This document shows, piece by piece, positions 49,061 to 60,251 of a DNA stretch of 64,000 nt. The notes beneath the pieces are model-generated. The model saw nothing but the letters and a program-made list of their open reading frames with translations, was not told where the DNA came from and ran no database searches. The stretch comes from Rhyacichthys aspro (lineage: Eukaryota > Chordata > Actinopteri > Gobiiformes > Rhyacichthyidae), in the NCBI GenBank assembly GCA_036850595.1, contig CM072158.1:10183422-10247421 (forward strand), written 5' to 3'. Each line of letters opens with the position of its first letter. The first letter of the stretch is position 1. The translations under genes were made by a program, and so were the position numbers.

Positions 49061-49981
49061 CAGTAGCTCACTTTACAATGGAGAGTTTGTGTGGTTATTA
49101 TCATACAACATAAAGAGAACAAAAACAAAATAATTTGTCACTGTAAGACATTTTGTCTCGAGGAGGGGGCTGCTGGTCCTGTTTCATGTCAGGAGATCAT
49201 CTAAATCACTTTGAGCCTGTATATTTTAAGGTAAACAGTTGCATATTGTAACATACGCTAAAGCTGAATGAGAGCTAATGATTTGTATTTTCATTTCAGA
49301 AAAGAATAGCTGCTGTGGGACATATTTTACATCAACTTTTCCAGTGCTTTGTTCCATTATTAAAGCAGCATGCAGCCCTTGTGTAGTGGATGTGACAGCC
49401 CATTGCTCTCATCATGACTCCACCACATTACATTTATTCTGACTTTTATAGACATCTGTGGCATTACTTCAAAGATAAGGCTAACTGGATATTTGACAAT
49501 TTTTCCTTTTTTTTTTCCTTTTTTCTCTTCCAGCAGACCTCAAGGAATGTTAGTGCGGGGCGTGCCACGTTTCCACACAGGCCTCGTGTACAGAGCAGGG
49601 ATCAGACATCACAAGTCCCAGTTAATAGATGTGATTGTTTCTCAGCGACGCTCCAAAGCTCTGTGAGAAGGAGCAGACAGACACCAAAAAAGGCTGGAGG
49701 GATCCCGGGTGATTGAATAAGCACAAGGAGGATTTGGTTTAGGATTGGCCGTAACGACTGCAGATGTGAGTGAAGTGGTCAGATGTAAACGGGCCCGGCC
49801 GACAGACAGACACCGACCACTGAGAGGAATAGCAGACGCGCAAGATGAAAGTGAGCACTCTGAGAGATTCTGACACACACACGAACAAACAGACGGCCGG
49901 CATGTGGCGCACGCTCCTTTGAACTCACTCACTATCTGTTTTAAAGACTGTTGTAGAGTTAACGAGATTTTGAAGTGATCA
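49061..49981. other. Intergenic, next to a hAT insertion
   Basis: No exon is supported. A unique, moderately GC-rich stretch spans about 49,530-49,920. Confidence 0.45.
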
Positions 49982-50723
49982 TCATAGAACAGTGGTGTCA
50001 AACTCAAAGTGGTGAGGGGCCGCAATGGTAAATAAGAGGCATTTCAGGGGCCAAAAACTGTGACAGATCCAACTAAAATCTGTTCAAATCCAATAAACTA
50101 CTCAAATACAACTAAAAACTGCTCAAATACAACTAAAAACTGCTCAAATACAACTGAAATCTCTTCAAATCCAACAGAATCCTGATAAATTCCAATAAAA
50201 ACATGTTCAAATCCAACAAAAACCTGTTAAAGTCCATGTAAAACTTGTTCAAATTCAGCTGAAACCTGTTCAAATTCAACTAAAACATGTTCAAATCCAA
50301 CTGAAACCTAATAAATTCCAATGAAACCTGTTCAAATCCAACTAAAACATATTCAAATCCAACTATAACGTGTTTAAGTCCACATAAAACTTGTTCAAAT
50401 TCAGCTGAAACCTGTTCAAATCCTACTAAAACATGTTCAAATCCAACTGAAACCTAATAAATTCCAATAAAACCTGTTCAAATCCAACTAAAACATGTTC
50501 AAACCCAGCTATAACCTGTTTAGGACGGTATAAACCTGTTCAAATCCTACTACAAACTGTTTAAGTCCATATAAAACTTGTTCAAATTCAGCTGAAACCT
50601 GTTCAAATCCTACTAAAACATGTTCAAATCCAACTGAAACCTAATAAATTCTAATAAAAACCTGTTCAAATCCAACTAAAATATATTCAAATCCAACTTG
50701 AGTTTGACATGTGTGTCATAGAA
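49982..50723. mobile_element. Non-autonomous hAT transposon made of a higher-order satellite
   Basis: The body is 49,990-50,715 (726 bp) between perfect 8-bp direct repeats TCATAGAA at 49,982-49,989 and 50,716-50,723. The inverted termini are CAGTGGTGTCAAACTCAA at the left and, read on the other strand, CACACATGTCAAACTCAA at the right. Almost all of the interior is a tandem array. There is no transposase. Confidence 0.92.
50062..50699. repeat. ~21-bp satellite array with higher-order structure
   Basis: The monomer is near TTCAAATCCAACTAAAACCT with a variable last base. A larger block starting at the GTCCAT/GTCCAC variant recurs at 50,232, 50,378 and 50,565, giving spacings of 146 and 187 bases; the second is longer by 41 bases, about two extra monomers. 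Confidence 0.9.
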
Positions 50724-53039
50724 CATGGAGCCTCAATGTTGTTTTGATGATTCCCTCACATAAAAAATAAGGATAGTCACCATCTTGCTGAATCAACACA
50801 GTTTTCTCCACATTGTTGTTATATCATTTTTTCACTTTAAGGCACATAGACTCCTCCTTATGGCAGTTGCTTTAAATGAAGAAAATTGACACAAGTTGAA
50901 AACATTTAAGGCAGACCAAAACTAATGGTAGATTTCTGTAAGTTTTTATAGAAAAACACCAAACAAATGTCCAAATGTTGCTAAAAAGTTAATGTTCGTG
51001 GTCATGAATTTTCGATCAGATTTGTACTACCACTTTCCTGATCTGTATTTAGGTACAATGAACTTTTTTGACTTCTCATCAGTTTTAACAGAAAGAACAA
51101 CGGCCAATAAATAAACACTCTATTCTATAATCTACAAAACAGCAGCAAGAAAAATCTTCCCTAAAGATCCGACAGCAGCACTGGTGTCATGGAGGTAACA
51201 GCTCGGGGACAGAAACTTTCTCAGTCTGTTTGTGTGTGTTGTTATTGTCCTAAAACGTCTTGGCAGTGGCTCAAAAAGTGTAGTGTCCAGGGTGTGTATT
51301 GTCTCTGTGTGTATTCACGGCTTTCCTTCCTAGTCTCATGATGAGTGCTACTTCCATTTACAATCTACAGTACCTCATCGTTCTTTTCTTCTTCAACAGA
51401 TTGTTTGGTGTTCCATTGGAGACATTTTTCTTTCATTAGAGGTGGCTCTTTTTCAGACTGTATAAGTTGTAACTAATGCCTTTACTGTTAACTCCAGTGT
51501 ATTATCAGATCTCTTTATAGTATCTGTGTGAACCTCTAATTTAGGGTGTCTTCTTGTCGTCTCATGGCTCTCAGTTGAACTTTCCTCTCTGTCTGCTGTC
51601 ACCGCTCAGACAGGCAGCAGACAGGGCACCCTGGTCATGGCATGACAGGGATCTACTGTTTCCTGTAGAGTGTCTCCTGTCCTGTCGCGGTCTCCCCCCC
51701 CCCCCTCCCCTCCTTCAGAACCGCACATAAATATAAACACACACCAGCGGTCCCCCTCCGGAGAGATCAATTTCACGGGATCACACGGCCAGCTCTGGTT
51801 CCCAGGCAATGCTCACGCGCTCTGCAGACGCACACAACTCCTTCACACACCCTAACTCTTGACCCGCCGCCATTACTCGGGTCAGGGGGGGGCGGCGGAG
51901 GGGGGGGGGCTCTACTCAGACAGCACGGCCCAAAATGTTGAGAAGAAGGCTGGTTGTGCAGGCTCGGGCCAAATGTCAAACGCTAAAACATGTTTGAGCA
52001 GTTCAGGCTTGTTATCGAATTAGGGGCTAAAATGAGTGACAGGAGTTGAGTGTTTTTAGACCAAAGTACATTTATGAACACAACAACAACTGACTGTTAA
52101 ACTGCCAGAGTAGAGACTTGTGTTTGACAAGACTGGCAGCTGGAAATCTTACAAAGTCTGAGCTCGCTGTGGTATTGTGAAAGCTTCAATAATATTTAAA
52201 TACCATCAATTCACAACAAAAAAAAATACAGCAAACAAACTTTAAAAGAATGAACATTCTTTGTAGTATATTTGTGTTGCACTGAATAAAATGTGTAATG
52301 TAAATCTTGTCATCTTGAATAGGTTTGTGTGAAATGAACGTAATAATGAATAAGCTCCTCTGTACAGTGCAGGTCACACAGAAGCTGTATTTAAAAACTC
52401 TTCAAAGCTCTCAAGACATTCCTTCACTGAACTTACACATTATACTTGTCACATGCCCCAGGATCTCCCTTTTGCCCTTGAGCGCCCTTCATTAAAAAAA
52501 TCTTAAAACAGGACACAAATTGCAGTCTTCCAAGGCCACAAGGACAATTTGAAAGTGTGACTGGGTCAAACTCCGATCGAATAATCACCTCGAGCCGAGA
52601 TGAAAGTCAAATAAGCGCCTTTGTTCTCCCTGTCTTCCCCTAACTGCAGCAGTGACCACCCACCTGGAGTTTCACCCGCTCCAGACATGAGTCACACCCA
52701 AATCCCAGAAACCACTGCTCACATGTAACCGGGACGTCCAGGTATCAGGTCCTCCTCTTGGGCTGTGGTGTCTGCGATGGGAGCAAAAGCAGCAGATGGG
52801 GTCATCCACCTGTTGAAGCACCATATCGAGTGAACCAGACTGGATTAAAGTGTGTGACCTCTCTGTGACTCAGACAGGCTCAAGGTGGCACTCTGCACAG
52901 CCAGCTCTGAGCTAATATTAGCCCAAATACAGCCTAGAGTAACAGTAAAAGAGTCTGAAGCACTGGAAGTCTTCGATGCAGTTACAAGAGCATGAAATAG
53001 GCCGTTAATAAAGCTATACCAGTGTGTAAAGTGTAACTG
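50724..53039. other. Intergenic, with homopolymer tracts
   Basis: No exon is supported. A run of about 13 C lies near 51,697-51,709 and a G-rich tract near 51,885-51,909. Confidence 0.5.
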
Positions 53040-53340
53040 CAACTTTAGTCATAAAGCACATTTGAAAACAACCAGGTTGACCAAAGTGCTTTACAATAAA
53101 TAACGCACAGAGCAATAAATAATTAACACACAGAGCGATAAAATACATCAAATAAATAAAAGAACCCACAACATTAAGATAAAAACAAATAAAATAAATA
53201 AATGCTCATGCTGGTTCGAAGGCCAAGGAGTAAAGTTTTAAGTGAGTTTTAAAAACAGGTAGACTTGGGGCCGGTCTGTCCTAAAGATGCAGGCTGTTCC
53301 AAAGTTTAGGAGCTGCCGCCGAAAAAGTGTGTAAAATGTT
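53040..53340. repeat. Probable interspersed repeat fragment
   Basis: The order CAAAGTGCTTTACAATAAAT, an A/T-rich ATAAATAAA stretch, then GTTTTAAGTGAGTTTTAAAA and GGCTGTTCCAAAGTTTAGGA follows a layout common in teleost dispersed repeats. Class and borders are uncertain. Confidence 0.5.
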
Positions 53341-56300
53341 GTTAAAATGACAGTTAAAATCTGATCAAAACCCATTTCTGCAGAGTCACTTCACATGAAA
53401 CTGGGCCTCTGTGTTTTCATTTGCGAGTGACAGCGCAGAGAGACACAGGGGGAGGCCAACACTTCCCATGAGGGGAACCAAAACAGAGATGAGTGTCAGT
53501 GGGTCAACCCTGACAAAACGCTCACTTCCTCAATACGCTGACCCGCTCTCAGAAATCTGCTCCGAGCCCAACAAAAGTAGACAGCGGACAAGAATACCAG
53601 TCAAGAGGGGTGAAGAGAAAAGGCCCCAACAATGAGAGCGCGTCCATACCCCCACCCGACACCTTTACCCCTGTCACACACTCATCGGTAAACAATGTCT
53701 CTGTCCCCTTCAGGCTTTCTGTCAGGCACAATGCTCGGGTGTCACACAGAGCAAAATTAGACGCCGCTTCCTCTGGTCTGTCCGGGGAAACAAAGTTAGC
53801 CTTCCTCCGAGCTTCACACACAGCTCTATTTATAAACAATAACAAGACGCACCCTCCGAGGGGTTTCGGCGCACAGCAACTCCACGTATTGTTTGGACAG
53901 GACCAACATCTGTCTGCGGCCACCGGGCAGACGCCGTGCCGCACTGTGTCCCACCTTAACACTCCCTAAAAACGTGTCGCTCAAGAACATGAGACTGTGA
54001 GACAAGTTAGAAAGGAAATGTTGTAACTTGCTTATTAATCAAACTACTGAACTCTGTACTGTAACATACACACAGACATTGAACACTATGTATACACCCT
54101 AACCATGTAAAAAATTGTATATACATGTAAATATTTTTTGAGGGTTATATTTCTTATATTTTTTAAAGAGATTGCTTTTCTTTATTTCCTTAATTTTTTC
54201 AAAATGCTTGTTTATTTTCACTCTTCTGGGGTATTGTATTTTTATATTTATTTATTATATTAATGCTATCTTTTCACTAATCTTGTCTGTAACAAAAAAC
54301 AATTTCCTTCTGATTCTGATTCTAGTAATCATACTTTTAAATATGCCTTTAAGCTTTGTTTTATTTGTCAGTGTTTGTTCTGGTGTCTTTTGCAATTTCA
54401 ACTAAAATGATGCCATTTAAAAAGTGCTGTGTTTGCTTAGTGATGCCATTTATAAGAGATTTAAACTCTCATGGATGTTTGTGAAAATCTAACCCAAAGA
54501 ATAAACTACTTAACCAAACTGTAACCAGACAGGATTTCATCAGAGAGACCGAAAGAGGGAAAGGACCCACATCTGCCTCCCACATCTGACTCATAATGAC
54601 TCACACACTGCCACACAGTCAAGAGCTCCACTCCAGAGCAGCAGTGCCATGAATGGGCATGTCACAGAGAGACCTCCACATGAGCGCTCCAAAGAACTGA
54701 TAACCTTGTTTACTTGAACCCCAAAATATACATTTGTCTTCGACCTGTTGAGGTAGACAGCATTTAGCCAGTTCACAGTTTAGCCTGAGCTTGTTTGGTC
54801 AAGCTGTAATTGAAAGTTCCTGAGCATCGTTAATCACTGTCGCTCCATCAACACCACGCTTTGCTTCATTTACACTTACGGAAGTCGTACACATCTCTGT
54901 AGGAAATCAAATCTAAACAAATGGATTGCTAAACACCCGATGACATGTGGAGCGTTGAGTAAATACGTAGAAATATTTACACGTCTTAAAGAAGACGACA
55001 TAGAGCGCTGGAGTGAATAATGGCTGAATTATTCCTTTCAGACAACTTCAAAGCTGAGTGTGCGCACATAAGTCCAACCATTTCCTTTTGGTAAGACAGT
55101 CTAGACTTGATTTATGTCTGAACTCATGACATTTTTACTAAAAAAAGCACTTGTGGCTCACAAATGCACTGAAACGTAGGCTTTGATTGTGCAGCATGAG
55201 ACGGATGCAAAGAGACATATCATTTTAGAGCAAGGCTTTGAACCTCAACTTTACTGATTAAAGCTATATACTGTATGAATGTTTCTCTGGGCTTTAAAAC
55301 CAACACAAACCATATGTATCAATACATCCTGATGACCTGACATTAAATATAAGATCTTACTGTTGATAGATACGATGGAAAACAAGGACATTAGAAAAAG
55401 GATGAGAGGATTTATGTGGCGACTTAAAGCAGGACCAAACAACGAACCAGACTAATCTAGACCTAAACCCAGGACTCAACTTTAGCTAAATCATGTATAA
55501 TCCTAGAACTAAATGAACACTATAACACTGGATCAGGACTACACCCAGGAGTAATCTAGTCTAAACCTGGACTAGAACTGGCCCTCAGCAGCTCTTCTGC
55601 TCCGTCTGATGTTGATCCCGTGGCTGCAGGCCTGGGAAGAAGGACACAGGAGAAAGCAGCTGAGGTGAATGACTTGTGATTGTTTGGTCCTCCGGTGCGA
55701 TGGCTCTGTGGCCTCATTCGCAGAGGGAGGAAGAGGAGGGCGGGGATTGGATGATGTCGCTGGTTGCGGGCCCTCACCTTCAAAGGGCGGCCCTTGTGAA
55801 AAGGCCCTACTAATCACAACATGTGATGAGACCGGTAGAACAAAGAGAGCCGGGCAGAAAATAACAGCGTGGGAACTCTGGGTGAACTTGAAATACAACA
55901 AGAGAGGGAGGCTCACACCCCCCTTGTCCTGCCCCACCGGCCCCTCCTCCCATTGGCCCAACACACACACACACACACAGTCAAAGGGACCAGTGTGGAG
56001 GCACACCTGTGTTTATTGTGACAAAGGCTTCAAGTTGCATTAGCTCGTGTGTGAACGTAACTCCCACACTGCCCCAGTCTCACACATGTAAACAAATGCA
56101 CACACAAGCACTTAACAACAACAAAAAAGAGTCCAGTCAAGATGAGGGACATGGTCTTAATTATAATAATACCTTCACATCTTGTTTCAAACAAAAAGAT
56201 CATCACCAATTAACAAGAGTTTAATACCTAACCCTCAGCTCCTAATGCTTCTTTATGTTCACAGACTGGTTTATCTCCAGTGTAAATTGAAGTTTTGTTT

Positions 56301-57150
56301 TTTTTATTTGGCAAACATTCAGTTTAATCTGTTGTATTACATTTACATTATAAATTTACATTTATTTATTAATTAATTGAAAAAAAAATTGTCCAATCTC
56401 CTTAAGCTCTTACGTGGTACGGTATTCTTGGTGTCACTCACTATTCAGTATATTTTAGCAACTATTCTGTACATTCATTTTACAATAACAATATGTAAGT
56501 AAAGGGATTTGCAGAAAACTAGTTTATATATTTTAAGAGTTAATCTTGCCGTCCACAGTACTGGCCTTGGTGAGAGCATCTGTGTCACAGCCTTGTACCA
56601 CAACAATAAGATGAAAACAGCCCTAAGTGCTTCCTGTCATTCTTATGAGACAAACAAGGACCTGGTCTGTCTGTGATGACCATTACGTCTTTGGCTCCCA
56701 CTGTTTTGATACATATTCTTCTGTACAGGTTAAAATAGTCTTTTGGTGTTTGTTTTTAAACAGCTGATCCAGTGTTTTATGTCCAAACTTTTTCTTAGTA
56801 GAGCTAAAGTAGCCTATTGCCCGAAATAATGTCTGGTAATAATTAATGAATAAACATCAACATTGTTCCACTTCATATGAATCACAGTTTTATGTTTCCA
56901 GTGAGTGTGTGGCCTATGGTTCATATTCATTGCCACCTCAAATATTCTCTGCGCAGAGGATATTAAACATGAAACATTTAAGAACCTTCAGTGACAGTTT
57001 GTTAATCTAATGCTGGTTACTTTTACACACTGTCCACTGTAATGGTTCAAGATTATGAGGCCTACTAAATTATATTCCTCCTTTAATGTGATAATGAAGC
57101 GTTTTGAAATGTATTGGCCCTACTTTCTTAAATGGATACATAGTGTGCAG
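53341..57150. other. Intergenic, distal part of the desert
   Basis: No exon is supported. Unique GC-richer blocks lie at about 53,400-53,970 and 55,620-55,950; the latter has an RBPJ core CGTGGGAA at 55,868-55,875 and a TCF/LEF-like TTCAAAG. An AC microsatellite spans 55,960-55,978. Confidence 0.45.
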
Positions 57151-57169
57151 ATACAGTAACTGGAGACCG

Positions 57170-57740
57170 TGTTGTGAACACAGCGGCTCCGTCGTGGGAC
57201 TCGGAGTGTGGCCGCTGCAGGAGCCACGGTCCTGATGTGGAAACTCCGGGGACCAGCGCTGTGTGATCGCGTGGTGCCGTGTTGTTGCGTGGTCTGCCGG
57301 GTCCTTGAAGTCCCCGGTGCTCCTGGGTGCATGAGGTCTGTGTGTGGGGCGAGATTAGACGTGGTGGCTTCCTCTGGTCGCTCCCGGGCTGAGTTAGTAT
57401 TGGATTACAGGTTCACACGCTCGCTCGCAGACCGCCCGTCGCCCCGACCAATTGCTCCATTCATTCCAGCGCCGGAGACGGCCGTCGGCCTCTGATTGGT
57501 TATCAGCGCCGGTTGGGGAACTTTCCCACGGCCAACGCGTGCTGACAGCCGGCCAGCCACTCCTCATCAGCGCCGGGACACACAGAGGGGCGGGGGGCAG
57601 CAGGCACGGACCGAGAGTCCATTGGACCGCTGTCAAAGTTTCTGCAGAGATCCTCTATGTCATTAAGATTAATCACTGGGACTTCACACGTCACCAACAG
57701 CAAAACCAAGACGTCAAGCTGCAAAGGCAACAAGTGTGAA
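57170..57740. promoter_or_regulatory. CpG-rich island upstream of hey1
   Basis: GC- and CpG-dense over about 570 bases in AT-rich surroundings, with CCAAT elements in both orientations (CCAAT near 57,448, ATTGG near 57,495), a GC box near 57,588 and a perfect inverted RBPJ core TTCCCACG at 57,523-57,530. It could be an upstream hey1 promoter, an enhancer or the start of an unannotated non-coding transcript. The overlapping open frames lack coding character. Confidence 0.5.
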
Positions 57741-58560
57741 CAGAAACTTCAACACCTTCGACCAAAGCTAACAGACAAATGGCATTTACAAAATAATTAC
57801 CACAAGAAACCGAATAGTTACATTATATAACATTGTTACTGTGTGGAGCTATGTCATTGCACCGGGATTTTATTATATATTATGGGCACTGCAATAGGCT
57901 TCTTTTTTTCCTTCCTGAATGCATACTATGAACTAACACAAATTTAATGCATATACTGTGAGGTATAATAGCTTAAACAAACACCCAATCCATTTTTATA
58001 AAAAGCTACAAATCACTGTATCTGCAGTATTTTGTACACAATATGCATTGTTTATTGGAAATTGAAACTGCTCAACACAATTGCTGTCTCACACACAAAA
58101 AACATGACAGCACAGAACAATGTTATAGATGTAATGTTATGTTATTGTTATGCTATTATACTGTGATATTGTCTTCTCCCTTACCATCAGATAAATAAAG
58201 AAGATGGATGAGTGCATAAATAAATGAATATGAACATGTTACTGTGTATGATAAGTGCCTTTTACACACTTTTTCCTGGATGTTGGTACTTGTCTTCAAT
58301 GTGATGATATGATGATGAAAATTGTGCAAACAAATCAATGATAACTAATGATCTTTGCCAAAGCTGTCATGCTGCATGTTTAAAGTTATTATAGACCATC
58401 ATTTTCTTCTTTTTGTATCTATGTGCATGTGCCACTGTGCAGGTTTTAGCTTTGGATAAAAATATATATATATATATTATGTTTGATGAGTAAAGGACCT
58501 GGGTTGAACATAGGTTTCACAGTATTTGGGGGGAAAAAATCCTCAAAGTGAGATGTCTTA
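57741..58560. other. AT-rich spacer between the CpG island and hey1
   Basis: No exon is supported. A short TA run occurs near 58,462-58,477. Confidence 0.6.
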
Positions 58561-58815
58561 CCTTATTTCTCCTCTCAGTTTTTGTCAACGCGGACAGGGC
58601 TTTGCTTGGGCCAACTGCGCTGTCACTCAAACCTGGTGCCGCGCTGCGATTGGCTGGCTCCCCTCTTGGTCCCGCCCACTCTGGCTGGTAGCAGCGTTGA
58701 AATGACACCGTGGGAAAGGACTGCGCTTCAAACCTGGACCAACACACGGGTCTGGAGCAGGACCAGAGCTCACTCCAGGATTGTTACCACCAACAACTCA
58801 CCACCAACTGAGAAA
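58561..58815 (+). promoter_or_regulatory. hey1 proximal promoter and 5' UTR
   Basis: GC-rich sequence ending at the hey1 start codon. It has an inverted CCAAT box (ATTGG, 58,649-58,653), a GC box (CCCGCCC, 58,671-58,677) and a perfect RBPJ site CGTGGGAAAG at 58,709-58,718. Hey1 is an established direct target of Notch acting through RBPJ, so this site is the expected control point. The start site is not determinable; no clear TATA box. Confidence 0.65.
58709..58718 (+). promoter_or_regulatory. RBPJ/Su(H) site in the hey1 promoter
   Basis: CGTGGGAAAG, an exact match to the RBPJ core (C/T)GTGGGAA, 107 bases upstream of the start codon. Confidence 0.6.
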
Positions 58816-58901
58816 ATGAAACGGAACCACGACTTTAGCTCTTCGGACAGCGAGCTGGACGAAAACATCGAGGTGGAGAAGGAGAGCGCGGACGAGAATG
58901 G
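58816..58901 (+). CDS. hey1: hey1 coding exon 1
   Basis: The ATG lies in AAAATGA context; the donor is AATGG|GTAAGA, phase 2. Encodes the acidic N-terminus [20 protein letters not shown]. Confidence 0.95.
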
Positions 58902-60251
58902 GTAAGAGCGTGTGTCCGTCATGGATGTTAGCTATGTGGTTAGTTTATTAGTTAGCTTAAGTCTTCACATAACAAGAGCACCTTAAAAACTCATCAATAA
59001 TCATTGATTTTCTTCTAGGAACCTGAGCTCTCCTCTCGGCTCCTTGTCTCCTACTACCTCCACTCAGGTGCAGGCGAGGAAGAGGCGTCGAGGAGTAAGT
59101 AGTTTTTTTTATATTTTTCATATTCTATATTACATTTTTTTGTCTTTTCCTGTTGTTTGTAATGTTGTTGGGCTGCTTTTAAAATAAACTGTATTTTTGT
59201 CTTCAGATCATTGAGAAGCGACGTCGGGACAGAATTAACAACAGTCTGAGCGAACTGCGCAGACTCGTCCCCAGCGCCTTCGAGAAACAGGTAACTACAC
59301 TAAAAAGTTTATTTATTATGAATGTACTTAATAGTGTTGTAATAATTGTTTTTTCTTAATCTAATCACTTTTTGTTTCCAATAATAAAGGGCTCAGCCAA
59401 ACTGGAGAAAGCAGAGATTTTGCAGATGACAGTGGACCATTTGAAGATGCTTCATGCAGCTGGAGGCAAAGGTAAAAGTGAGAAAAAAGCAACTTAAAAA
59501 CTTAACACTCTAACTCTTGAAAGTAACTCTAAATTTGACCCATTTAAATCAGAACAGCATATAACTCTCTAGTAACTCTCTTTTAACCCCATGTGCAGGT
59601 TACTTTGATGCTCACGCCTTGGCGATGGACTACCGTGGTCTGGGTTTTCGGGAGTGCCTGGCGGAGACAGCCCGCTACCTGAGTATAATCGAGGGTCTGG
59701 ACAGCGCTGACCCCCTGCGTATCCGCCTGGTGTCCCACCTCAACAACTACGCCAGTCAGAGAGAAGCCCACTCCGGTCTGAGCCACTTGGCCTGGGGCTC
59801 TGCGTTCGGCTCCCCCCCGGCCCACCTGGCCCACAGCCTACTGCTGCAACACCAACAGAGCGGCCCGCTGAGCGCCACCAGCAGCCCCCAGACAGCGCTG
59901 GTGTCCACAACCACCGCATCCTCCACCACCACCTCGTCTTCATCGTCCTCCACCGTCGCAGAGACTCACCTCCCGGGCAGACGCAGCGGCAGTGTCACCC
60001 CTCACTCTGAGCCAGCTCCCATCCGTGTGCCCCCGACTAGTGCGGCCCCTGCCCCCGTCCTGCACCCGGCCCTGGTCCCAACCACAGCCTCCAAACTGTC
60101 CCCTCCTCTGCTCTCGTCACTCACGGCTTTCCCTTTCCCGTTCAGCACTTTTCCCCTCATTTCCCCCGCCACAACCATCAGCCCTCCAGCCCCTGCATCC
60201 AGCGTTGGGAAACCCTACAGGCCCTGGGGAATGGAGATAGGAGCCTTCTGA
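58816..60251 (+). CDS. hey1: hey1, hairy/enhancer-of-split related with YRPW motif 1
   Basis: A nuclear bHLH-Orange transcriptional repressor induced by Notch and acting in vascular, cardiac, somite and neural development. Coding exons are 58816-58901, 59019-59094, 59207-59290, 59390-59471 and 59599-60251. All are GT-AG with consistent phases, giving 326 residues against 304 in human. The start [20 protein letters not shown] matches human [20 protein letters not shown]. The bHLH is about residues 49-104, with the Hey-specific glycine in the basic region ([17 protein letters not shown]). The Orange domain is about 111-165 ([20 protein letters not shown]). The C-terminus carries KPYRPWG and EIGAF, the diagnostic YRPW motif and Hey tail. 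The Pro/Ser/Thr-rich region between Orange and YRPW, including a long Ser/Thr run, accounts for the extra length. The YRPW rather than YQPW or YHSW form, with the N-terminus, supports hey1 over hey2 or heyl. Confidence 0.97.
59019..59094 (+). CDS. hey1: hey1 coding exon 2 (linker and start of basic region)
   Basis: The acceptor is ttctag|GAACCT and the donor CGAGGA|GTAAGT. Encodes [18 protein letters not shown], then ARKRRRG. Confidence 0.95.
59207..59290 (+). CDS. hey1: hey1 coding exon 3 (basic region, helix 1)
   Basis: The acceptor is cttcag|ATCATT and the donor AAACAG|GTAACT. Encodes [20 protein letters not shown], then VPSAFEKQ. Confidence 0.97.
59390..59471 (+). CDS. hey1: hey1 coding exon 4 (loop, helix 2)
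   Basis: The acceptor is ataaag|GGCTCA (purine-rich just before the junction) and the donor AAAG|GTAAAA. Encodes [20 protein letters not shown], then LHAAGGK. Confidence 0.95.
59599..60251 (+). CDS. hey1: hey1 coding exon 5 (Orange domain, P/S/T region, YRPW)
   Basis: The acceptor is tgcag|GTTACT; the stop TGA is at 60,249-60,251. Contains [20 protein letters not shown], then a Ser/Thr-rich run, then [20 protein letters not shown] and [13 protein letters not shown]. Confidence 0.97.

Noticed and set aside
38299..50699. Possible CRISPR-like array (regularly spaced ~21-bp repeats)
   Set aside because: The repeats are directly abutting imperfect monomers without unique spacers, inside transposons of a vertebrate genome.
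55572..56043. Opposed 144- and 124-residue frames
   Set aside because: They overlap each other and an AC microsatellite; low-complexity composition indicates non-coding.
57511..57530. NF-kB site at GGGGAACTTTCCC
   Set aside because: Spacing is one base longer than the 10-bp consensus; the RBPJ core TTCCCACG within it is the better match.
57208..57739. Several 75-95 residue open frames in the CpG island upstream of hey1
   Set aside because: GC-rich DNA has few stops. Frames overlap on both strands, none shows family motifs, and no splice structure supports them.
28471..58560. mrps28 between zbtb10 and hey1
   Set aside because: No frame resembling a mitochondrial ribosomal protein was seen; if linked, it must lie outside the window.
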